Source: Natrinema caseinilyticum (GTDB lineage Archaea > Halobacteriota > Halobacteria > Halobacteriales > Natrialbaceae). Taken from it: 64,000 nt of DNA. Positions 55,353 through 62,104 of the stretch are shown in pieces. Position 1 is the stretch's first letter, and each line of letters begins with the position of its first letter. The stretch covers positions 2,229,369 to 2,293,368 of the forward strand of contig NZ_CP100445.1 in assembly GCF_024227435.1 (NCBI RefSeq), in the 5' to 3' direction. The translations under genes and the position numbers were made by a program. Under the pieces are notes generated by a model that was given only the letters and a program-made list of their open reading frames with translations, was not told the origin of the DNA and did not search any database.

Positions 55353-55600
55353 GCGGGAGGCTGCCACCCCCACGCACAAATACGTTCGACCGCGCAGCAG
55401 CGGTTATTCGGCGTCGGTTGACGGCAGCTCGAAACGGAATCCAACCATTCTGTACGGGTCAGACGGATAACGCTCGCGCGATTATCCGTCGATGAATGGT
55501 AGCTTCTCGCGTCTCTCAGTCGAGATCGGGGTGCCGTCGTTCGCGTCTTCGTCGTTGCAAGTCACCTCGGTCGGGAGAGAAGCAGTGATCGGCGCCGCCC

Positions 55601-55891
55601 TTATCGATCCATCGGCCCGAAGAGCGTTTCTCCGGCATCGGTCGGTGTCGTATTCTCCCAGTCATCTCGACCTGCCGTCGCTGTCGCCAGTTTCGAACTC
55701 GGTTTCGGGTCGAGTTCGAGAACGGACCCGACGAGGGTCGCGAGAATCTCATCGTTCGGTTCGATTCCCAATCGGTTCCGAACCTCTTTCGGGAGGGTCA
55801 CCCGCCCTCTCACATCCACCGTGAGGGTGAATTTCTCTCTGTGGTTCCCTTCGAGCGACGTTCGTCCCATTTCTGATCGTCTGGTTTTCAC
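55601..55891 (-). CDS. Orphan AbrB/SpoVT-domain protein (VapB-like)
   Basis: A 96-residue protein with the swapped-hairpin motif FTLTVDVRGRVTLPKEVRNR then LGIEPNDEILATLVGSVLEL. The C-terminal tail (TTPTDAGETLFGPMDR) resembles VapB antitoxins, but no PIN-domain gene follows: the 120 bp downstream code for nothing recognisable. It may be an orphan antitoxin or a regulator. A start at the eighth codon (MGRTSLEG) is equally good. Confidence 0.75.
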   Translation of the reverse strand: MKTRRSEMGRTSLEGNHREKFTLTVDVRGRVTLPKEVRNRLGIEPNDEILATLVGSVLELDPKPSSKLATATAGRDDWENTTPTDAGETLFGPMDR

Positions 55892-56049
55892 TCCAGTACC
55901 GACAAACTATCTGGGTCAGTCGGAACCGTCTTTCGACCGATTGCGGACTCTTCGTCGAGTTCGCTCGCGAACAGGCGCGATGCACCGAGGTTTACCCCGA
56001 ACGGCCGTCTCGAGGGAGAACCGCACTCGAGGACGAGCGGTGAGTGTCT

Positions 56050-56250
56050 CTACTCGCCGTCGCGCTTCAGGGCACCCGGGAGAACCGCACAGCCACAGGG
56101 GCGGACGGACCCGGAGAGGGGACCCCTCGTGATCGTCCGGAACACGCGAGCGCCACAGCGCGGGCACGTGGGTGGCGACGACTCGAGGTCGTCGATCGCT
56201 GCGCCGTCGGCGTCGGTGGCGGTGTCCTCATCGGAGACCTCGTCCGTCAT
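56050..56250 (-). CDS. Small CxxC zinc-ribbon protein
   Basis: A 66-residue protein: acidic Asp/Ala-rich N-terminus (MTDEVSDEDTATDADG), then a zinc ribbon CPRCGARVFRTITRGPLSG with the second pair CGC before VLPGALKRDGE. Many haloarchaeal microproteins of this kind exist; their role (RNA or protein binding, regulation) is open. The start is the Met of MTDEVS. Upstream at 56322-56468 lies the structured RNA element, with about 70 nt between its end and this ATG, the same arrangement as at 34540. Confidence 0.8.
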   Translation of the reverse strand: MTDEVSDEDTATDADGAAIDDLESSPPTCPRCGARVFRTITRGPLSGSVRPCGCAVLPGALKRDGE

Positions 56251-56321
56251 GCCGACCACCGCGCGTCGCGTCCGGTGAGCCGGGAAATCGGCGCAGTCGC
56301 TGGTTCGAGCGGTCGATTCGT

Positions 56322-56468
56322 CGGTCGTGCGGGATGTTTATATCCCGCCAGAATATACGGAATCATGCAACCAAATCCGTGAGGGTTTGGAAGCATCGTC
56401 TCGGGTGTCTCTACCACCCGGGGCATTTCGTACCGCGCGTGCCCCCTCACATTCGGAAACGAGCTTCC
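56322..56468 (-). ncRNA. Candidate structured RNA (leader) element, copy 2
   Basis: Helices (plus coordinates, read on minus): P1 GGAAGC/GCTTCC from 56463-56468 with 56389-56394; P3 GGGGCA 56440-56445 with TGCCCC 56420-56425; P4 GGGTG 56415-56419 with CACCC 56403-56407 (7-nt loop); P5 CCAAA 56386-56390 with TTTGG 56371-56375; P6 GCGGGAT 56342-56348 with ATCCCGC 56329-56335. Compared with copy 1, P5 changes G-C to A-T and P6 is different but still paired, while TACGAAATGCCCCGGGTG, ACACCCGAGACG, TTGGTTGC and GCACGAC are kept. Upstream of the zinc-ribbon gene at 56250. Confidence 0.65.
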
Positions 56469-56492
56469 GGTTCGATTGTTTACCCATGGTGA

Positions 56493-56500
56493 CTTATATC
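56493..56500 (-). promoter_or_regulatory. TATA-like GATATAAG upstream of structured RNA, copy 2
   Basis: Centred about 28 nt before the first nucleotide of P1, the same distance as the TATA-like box of copy 1. It predicts transcription starting at the 5' end of the element. A further AT-rich stretch (ATTAAATACG) lies upstream. Confidence 0.45.
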
Positions 56501-56654
56501 TACTGCTAATAATTCGTATTTAATCGCAGATCCGGACAGAAATTGTGGTGGATTTCGGCTATACGACTTCCCCGAACGTGTCGAGACATCGCTCGAGATG
56601 CCGAACGTATCCGGCCCGGGATTTAGGAGGCTGAGAGGGATACGAGTTCGTGCC

Positions 56655-57128
56655 ATGGTTTCGACAGGCGACAGCGCACCGACGTTCACGGCGACGTACA
56701 AGGGCAGCGACCACGAGCCGTTCGACCTCGAGAACCACCTCGGCGACGGCCCGGTCGTGCTCGCGTTCTTTCCGGGGGCGTTCACGCCGCCCTGTACGAA
56801 CGAGATGGTCGCCCTGCAGGACAATCACGAGCGGTTCGCGGACGCCGATGCGACCGTCTTCGGCGTCAGCGCCGACTCGCCGTTTTCCCAGGGGGCGTTC
56901 GCGTCCGAGTACGACCTCGAGTTCGACCTCGTCAGCGACATGGACGGCGACACGATCGAGGCGTACGATCTCTCGGTCGACATCCCCGACCTGGGCCTGT
57001 ACGGGGCCGCCAACAGGGCGGTGTACGTCCTCGACGAGGAGGGGACCGTGACGTACACGTGGGAAGCCGACGACCCGACGAACGAACCGGACTACGACGA
57101 ACTGAGCGAGGCCGTCCGGGACGCCTGA
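56655..57128 (+). CDS. Peroxiredoxin (AhpC/TSA family, one-Cys type)
   Basis: A 157-residue thioredoxin-fold peroxidase: STGDSAPTFTATYKGSDHEP, the peroxidatic site VVLAFFPGAFTPPCTNEMVA (Cys near 50, with Pro and Thr of PxxxT-type context), FGVSADSPFSQGAFASEY and ANRAVYVLDEEGTVTYTW. Only one Cys is present, so it acts as a one-Cys peroxiredoxin and needs an external thiol. The ATG of MVSTGDSAP is used, since 19 upstream codons do not resemble the family. It removes peroxides in the cytosol. Confidence 0.92.
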   Translation: MVSTGDSAPTFTATYKGSDHEPFDLENHLGDGPVVLAFFPGAFTPPCTNEMVALQDNHERFADADATVFGVSADSPFSQGAFASEYDLEFDLVSDMDGDTIEAYDLSVDIPDLGLYGAANRAVYVLDEEGTVTYTWEADDPTNEPDYDELSEAVRDA

Positions 57129-57484
57129 GACGGACGGCCGACACGGATCGATCCGTTCCGATGCGGCAGCTCTGTTGCGGTTTTCACCCGGTAATCGGGT
57201 GCACCGAACGTGCAGACGCCCACGTACTGATTCGGGCACAGGTTCGACAGGCACGGACAACTCGAGGAACTGCTGGACTCGACCGCCGTCCACCTCTGTC
57301 TTCTCGGCGAGTCCGTCTCGCCGGTCGTCTCTGCATCCGAACGACTCGCCTCACTGTGGCCGAAATCGCGTGCTAACTACGAATCGCGAATACCGGAAAT
57401 CGGCCCCCGAAAATCACACAGTGACATCGACCGTGAAACCCTCCGTGCAAAATAGATATCGATATCCGACATCGCCATCGGTCG
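57129..57484. other. Intergenic region between peroxiredoxin and DUF1059 genes
   Basis: About 355 bp where the two genes converge. AT-rich GCAAAATAGATATCGATATCC occurs near 57450 and may be a termination region or hold an unseen site. No reading frame with haloarchaeal character and no tRNA-like fold was found. Confidence 0.4.
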
Positions 57485-57658
57485 CTAGACGACTTGCAGA
57501 TGTTCCTGCCGAAGTTCGTCGCCCGAGTACTCCTGGCCGTGAACCTCCTTCATGTGTTTCTGAGCCAACTCGACCGCTTCTTCCTCGTCTTCCGATTGGA
57601 TGATGAAACGGCACGTATCCGATACCGATTCACAATCGAGTTTGTGAGCGCTTGCCAT
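57485..57658 (-). CDS. DUF1059 small protein
   Basis: A 57-residue protein: MASAHKLDCESVSDTCRFII, then EDEEEAVELAQKHMKEVHGQ and a polar tail ending LQVV. It has the two Cys and the KHMKEVHG motif of DUF1059, a widespread family of short proteins of unknown function. The start is supported by GGGGGAG 11 nt upstream as a Shine-Dalgarno site. Confidence 0.8.
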   Translation of the reverse strand: MASAHKLDCESVSDTCRFIIQSEDEEEAVELAQKHMKEVHGQEYSGDELRQEHLQVV

Positions 57659-58051
57659 GGTATTTCTCCCCCGTTCCGCTGTTGTGCCCGGTGTCCAGTA
57701 CTACGTTCACTGTTACCAAGCACCATTCAATATACCACAGTTGATTATTTATGCATTTTTATCAGAATATATTTGGAAACCGAACGGAGAATCGTTCCTC
57801 CGATCCAATCGGGTCACGACAGACAGGATTGTCAAAACCGAGCAAATCGATAGCATCGTCGCCACTCGAGACGGAATCCGTCCGTCCCAGGTGAACCATT
57901 TTCAGTGTCCGTGGTGGCGTAAACGTCGATTTCGTCCCCGGTTCGTCCGGAGAAGCGTCGTCTCGATCCGGACAAAGAGAGAAAAATGACAGTCCAACAC
58001 GCTGGACCGTTTCCTGTGTAAATCGCTCGAGTGGAGGACCGAAATACCGAC
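57659..58051. other. AT-rich intergenic region before DUF1059 gene
   Basis: About 390 bp with a distinctly AT-rich core (57720-57790, including TTTATGCATTTTTATCAG). It should contain the DUF1059 promoter; a TATA-like GGTATATTG (minus) lies about 75 bp upstream of its ATG. The glmM gene ends on the other side. No gene or clear fold seen. Confidence 0.45.
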
Positions 58052-59428
58052 TCAGGCGTCGGCTTTCGCGTCGGCGAGCGCCGTGTACATATCGTCGGCG
58101 AGGTCCGTGGCCCGGTCGCCGTCGCGGGCTTCGGCGTAGATCCGGACGAGCGGTTCGGTGCCGGAGGGGCGGGCGAGCACCCAGGCATCGCCGTAATCCA
58201 GCCGGTAGCCGTCGCGGGTGTTGAGTTCCGCCTCGGCGATCTGGGCCTGGTTGGCCGCCGCGTCGAGCATCGCGTCGCGTTCGGCCGTCGACTCGTACTC
58301 GACGTTTCGTCGAACGTTGACGTAGCCGTCGAACGGCGCGACGATCTCGCTGACCGGCCGCTCGGCGACCAATTCGAGGAAGCTCGCGGCCGTGAAGGCC
58401 CCGTCGCGCGAGAGCCGATAGCTCGGGAAGAAGATACCCCCGTTGCCCTCGCCCGCGATCGGCACCCGTTCGCCGCTGGCCTCGAGTTCCCGGATGCGCG
58501 TGATGATGTTGGTCGAGCCGATGGGAGTCAACTCGAGGTCGGCGCCGACGTCGGTGACGACGTCGACGAGCCGCTGGGAGACGTTGACCGCGGAGACGGT
58601 GGTGTCGCCGGCCTCGAGTTCGGCGGCGGCGAGCGCGGCGAGGGTCGCGTCGCCTTCGACGTACTCGCCGTGTTCGTCGAAGAAGATGGCGCGGTCGGCG
58701 TCGCCGTCGTGGGCGATGCCGACGTCGGCGTCGGTCGCGCGGACGAGTCGGCCCAGGTCGGCGAGGTTATCGGGGACGGGTTCGGGATCGCGACCGGGGA
58801 AGTGGCCGTCGGGCTGGCCGTTGACGGTGACGACGCGACAGCCGAGTTTGCGGAAGAACGTGGGGCTGGTCAGCGATCCCGCGCCGTGGCCCGGATCGAG
58901 CGCCACGGTGAGATCGGCGTCGGCGATCGCCGCCCGGTCCGTGGCGGCGAGAAGTTCGTCGACGTATTCGCGCCCCGCACTCTCGATATCGTGGACGCGG
59001 CCCGTCTCGTCCCAGGACGCGACGGCGAACGACTCGGCGAGGAGGGTTTCTTCGATCGCCTCGAGCGCCGAGACCGAGAGTTCCACGCCGTCGCTGCCGA
59101 CGAGTTTGACCCCGTTGTACTGCGGCGGGTTGTGCGAGGCCGTGATGACGACGACGGGGACCCCTTCCCGTTCGGCGTAGGCCTGTGCCCCTGGCGTGGG
59201 GATGATTCCGAGACGGTCGACGTCGGCACCCGTACTCGCCAGTCCGCTGGCAGCCGCGTCGGCCAGCATCCGTCCGGTGTGGCGAGTGTCGCGGGCGATC
59301 GCGACCCGATTCCCACCGCGATCGCCGTCCCAGGTCGTCCCGGCCGCTTTCGCGACGCGCAGGACGAACGCGGGCGTCAGTTCCTCGTTGGCGACGCCTC
59401 GCGTCCCACTCGATCCGAAGACTTGCAT
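58052..59428 (-). CDS. glmM: Phosphohexomutase, phosphoglucosamine mutase-like
   Basis: A 458-residue alpha-D-phosphohexomutase. Hallmarks: MQVFGSSGTRGVANEEL at the start, the phosphoserine loop VVITASHNPPQYNGVKL (Ser near 95), the metal loop AHDGDADRAIFF (near 235), the sugar-binding GEGNGGIFFP (near 320) and the phosphate-binding RPSGTEPLVRIYAEA (near 420). It interconverts glucosamine-6-phosphate and -1-phosphate, or mannose/glucose phosphates, for surface glycans; which one cannot be decided here. The ATG is preferred to a GTG one codon earlier. Confidence 0.92.
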   Translation of the reverse strand: MQVFGSSGTRGVANEELTPAFVLRVAKAAGTTWDGDRGGNRVAIARDTRHTGRMLADAAASGLASTGADVDRLGIIPTPGAQAYAEREGVPVVVITASHNPPQYNGVKLVGSDGVELSVSALEAIEETLLAESFAVASWDETGRVHDIESAGREYVDELLAATDRAAIADADLTVALDPGHGAGSLTSPTFFRKLGCRVVTVNGQPDGHFPGRDPEPVPDNLADLGRLVRATDADVGIAHDGDADRAIFFDEHGEYVEGDATLAALAAAELEAGDTTVSAVNVSQRLVDVVTDVGADLELTPIGSTNIITRIRELEASGERVPIAGEGNGGIFFPSYRLSRDGAFTAASFLELVAERPVSEIVAPFDGYVNVRRNVEYESTAERDAMLDAAANQAQIAEAELNTRDGYRLDYGDAWVLARPSGTEPLVRIYAEARDGDRATDLADDMYTALADAKADA

Positions 59429-59521
59429 CACTCCCTAGTCTGTCCGGATTCCCCAAAGGGATTCCGAAGCGCCGTCCCCGCAGGACGGAACGTTTTCGGG
59501 CCGCCCCCGCGACGATCACGT

Positions 59522-60424
59522 ATGGACTCGATCGAGGAGAAACGCGTCTTCGGCGACCGCGAGGGGGCGATCACCGCCTACGTCGCGAGCGCGATCGGCG
59601 TCGTTCGCGTCCGCGTCGCAGGCGACACCGTCGGCGAGTTTGGCCTCTGCGAGCGCTGTGCTGCCAGGGACGTCGCAGCGACCCGTCGCCGCATCGCCGT
59701 CGCGACCGACGAGGACGTCCGGATGGTCGAACTCGAGGACGGACCCGACGCCGACGCGCCGGGCGCGGGTGGCGACGAGACGTTCGCCGAAACGGGGTTC
59801 GGCCCGGCCGTCGCCGTCGGCTTCGACGGCGACGAGCTGCTCGCGGCCGGTCCGGACGGCCGTCTCGCACGCCTGCCGGCCGATGCCGACGAGTGGACGA
59901 CCCTCGAGTCGGACACCGGGGCGGCGGTGCGAGCGATCGACGGCGGCCTGGTCGGCACGGACGCCGGCGTCTACCGCGTCCACGGCGGCGGACTCGATCA
60001 CGCCGGACTGACGGACGTCCGAGACGTCTCGGCAGCCGGCGTTCCGCTGGCTGCCACGGGGAACGGGCTCTACAAACTCGGTAACGGCTGGATGACCGCG
60101 ATCGAGGGCGCCTTCGAGACGGTCGCGGCGGATCCGCGCTCGCCGCGTGGCAAACTCGAGCGTGCCCACGCCGTCTCGGGCGACGAGATCTACGAGTACG
60201 AAATCGACGGCGAGTGGACGGCTCGGAAGGGGGTCCACGGTGGGGACGACCGGGTCGTCGGGTTCGGGTACGGCGACACCGTCTACGCCGTCACGGAACG
60301 AGGAACGTTTCTGTCCGCGGTCGACGACGACTGGCGGACGCGAACGCTCGGCGTCACGGACGTCACCGGGGTGGCGATTCCCGCGACGGCAGCCCCGACG
60401 GGAGACGGCCACGAACTCGACTGA
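59522..60424 (+). CDS. HVO_0234-family beta-propeller-like protein
   Basis: A 300-residue protein with repeated strand-rich segments (AVAVGFDGDELLAAGPDGRL, GGLVGTDAGVYRVHGG, LAATGNGLYKLGNGWMTA, VYAVTERGTFLSAVDDDW) spaced by about 40-50 residues, like a propeller. It matches the haloarchaeal HVO_0234 family as recalled. No signal peptide or metal motif. A much longer upstream open frame is the antisense shadow of glmM; the ATG of MDSIEEKRVFGDREG starts the real protein. Confidence 0.75.
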   Translation: MDSIEEKRVFGDREGAITAYVASAIGVVRVRVAGDTVGEFGLCERCAARDVAATRRRIAVATDEDVRMVELEDGPDADAPGAGGDETFAETGFGPAVAVGFDGDELLAAGPDGRLARLPADADEWTTLESDTGAAVRAIDGGLVGTDAGVYRVHGGGLDHAGLTDVRDVSAAGVPLAATGNGLYKLGNGWMTAIEGAFETVAADPRSPRGKLERAHAVSGDEIYEYEIDGEWTARKGVHGGDDRVVGFGYGDTVYAVTERGTFLSAVDDDWRTRTLGVTDVTGVAIPATAAPTGDGHELD

Positions 60425-60538
60425 GCCTACCGGACCCACCGAGTCGAGTGAGTCGATTCCGCCCGTCGCGTCGAAAATCCCGCGGCAAGCGGCCGGAAGA
60501 ACGAAAACTGGTTTAATCCCCGGGCTGTCCCACCGACT

Positions 60539-61396
60539 ATGATCGTTAGCGGATCCGCGTCGCAGGCCCTCGCCGCGGCGCTCGCGCGCGAACTCGAGGA
60601 ACCGCTCGCAGCCGTCGAGTACGACCGCTTTCCCGACGGCGAACTGCTGGCCGCCGTCCCCGGCGTCGCCGATGCCCGCCCGGAGCGAGCGGTGATCGTC
60701 GCGGCGACGGTTTCGAGCGACGCTCACCTCGAGGTGTTGCAGCTCCAGGATGCCGTCCGCGAGGCCGGCGTCGAGGAGGTCGTCACGGTGGTGCCGTACA
60801 TGGGATACGGTCGGCAGGACGAGGCGTTCGAAGCGGGCCATCCCGTGTCCGCCCGCGCGGTCGCCCGGGCGATTTCGACCGGCACGGACCGCGTGGTGAC
60901 CGTCAATCCGCACGAAGAAGCCGTCTGCGAGTACTTCGACCCGACCGCGACGGCGGTCGACGCGGCCGGTCGGCTGGCCGAACCGTTACCCGACGACCTC
61001 GCGGACCCGGTCTTTCTCTCGCCGGACGCGGGCGCGATCGACCTCGCCGAAACCGCTCGCGACGCCTACGGCGCGGGCGAAATCGACTACTTCGAGAAGA
61101 CCCGTCACTCCGGCACCGAGGTCGAGATCACCCCGAGCGGCGGCACCGTGGCCGGCCGCGACGTCGTCGTCGTCGACGACATCATCGCGACGGGGTCGAC
61201 GATGAGCGAGGCCGTCGGCGTCCTGCGGGACCGAGGCGTCGCTCGCGTCTTCGTCACCTGCGTTCACCCACTGCTCGCCCGCAACGCCGTCACGAAGCTC
61301 TCGCGCGCCGGCGTCGAGGCCATCTACGGCACGGACACGATCGAACGAGGCGTCAGCACCGTCTCGGTCGCGCCGGCGCTCGCATCGCACCTGTAA
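60539..61396 (+). CDS. prs: Ribose-phosphate diphosphokinase (PRPP synthase)
   Basis: A 285-residue enzyme making PRPP from ribose-5-phosphate and ATP, the precursor for nucleotides, His and Trp. Seen: YDRFPDGELLAAVPGV (near 23), VVPYMGYGRQDEAFEAGHPV (near 85), VTVNPHEEAVCEYFD (metal His) and the PRPP loop VVVVDDIIATGSTMSEAV (near 210). Length fits class III/archaeal PRPP synthases. Preceded by TTTAATCC about 28 nt before the ATG, a promoter for a leaderless mRNA. Confidence 0.95.
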   Translation: MIVSGSASQALAAALARELEEPLAAVEYDRFPDGELLAAVPGVADARPERAVIVAATVSSDAHLEVLQLQDAVREAGVEEVVTVVPYMGYGRQDEAFEAGHPVSARAVARAISTGTDRVVTVNPHEEAVCEYFDPTATAVDAAGRLAEPLPDDLADPVFLSPDAGAIDLAETARDAYGAGEIDYFEKTRHSGTEVEITPSGGTVAGRDVVVVDDIIATGSTMSEAVGVLRDRGVARVFVTCVHPLLARNAVTKLSRAGVEAIYGTDTIERGVSTVSVAPALASHL

Positions 61397-61493
61397 GTAA
61401 ACCATTAAGTAGTCGCCTGACACTGCCATAGTTGTTAGCGCGTCGCACGAGCGGGTAAGCGCACCAGGCGACGTGACGAGGCACCAGGACCAG

Positions 61494-62033
61494 ATGCACG
61501 GAATCGTCCACAAATCACTCAAAGAATACGTTATCGATCGCGCCGACGACGACACCTGGGAAACGGTCGTCGAGCGGTCCGGTCTCGAGCCGACGCTGTA
61601 TCTTCCCGTAACCCGGTACGGCGACAAGGAAATCGACGCCATTCTCGAAACGCTCACGGCGATGGCGACCCAGGACAGGTACACGATCGAACGGGATTTC
61701 GGCCGATCGCTCGCCCCCCAATTACTCTCGACGTTCAGCGCCCACATCCGACGCGAGTGGGACCTGGCCGCGTTCCTCGGCTCGCTCGAAGACGTGTACG
61801 AAAACGTCGACGACGCGACGGCGGAGGCAACGCTCCCCGAACTGTCCTGTACGCGGAAGTGGAACTACGCGTCCGTCACCTACGACACACACCGAGACAG
61901 GCAGTACTGCGGGCTGGCTCACGGCATCCTCGAAGGGATCGTCACGGCCTTCGACGCGAACGCGACCGTCGAGAAAACGGCCTGCGTCGACAACGGCGCC
62001 GATGCGTGCCGATTTCGCGTCGACCTCGAGTGA
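61494..62033 (+). CDS. H-NOX/heme NO-binding-like (V4R superfamily) protein
   Basis: A 179-residue protein starting MHGIVHKSLKEYVIDRADDD, the typical H-NOX/HNOB N-terminus, then LPVTRYGDKEIDAILETL. The C-terminal part has YASVTYDTHRDRQYCGLAHG and the V4R-like CVDNGADACRFRVDLE. The YxSxR heme-propionate motif of H-NOX appears as YDTHR, and I cannot identify the usual proximal His with confidence, so heme binding is uncertain. Preceded by a promoter-like TTAAGTAGTC region. It probably senses a small molecule and acts through a partner. Confidence 0.72.
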   Translation: MHGIVHKSLKEYVIDRADDDTWETVVERSGLEPTLYLPVTRYGDKEIDAILETLTAMATQDRYTIERDFGRSLAPQLLSTFSAHIRREWDLAAFLGSLEDVYENVDDATAEATLPELSCTRKWNYASVTYDTHRDRQYCGLAHGILEGIVTAFDANATVEKTACVDNGADACRFRVDLE

Positions 62034-62104
62034 ATCGGCGACGGGGCCATCGAGGGGTTTCGCCAGCGGTGTCAGACGCGAGCGGGGGCGACGGGGGACG
62101 AGAT

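Noticed and set aside
58031-59521. Long plus-strand open frame leading into the propeller-like gene
   Set aside because: It is antisense to glmM, whose motifs (TASHNPP, DGDADR, RPSGTEP) are complete. The real protein begins at the ATG at 59522.
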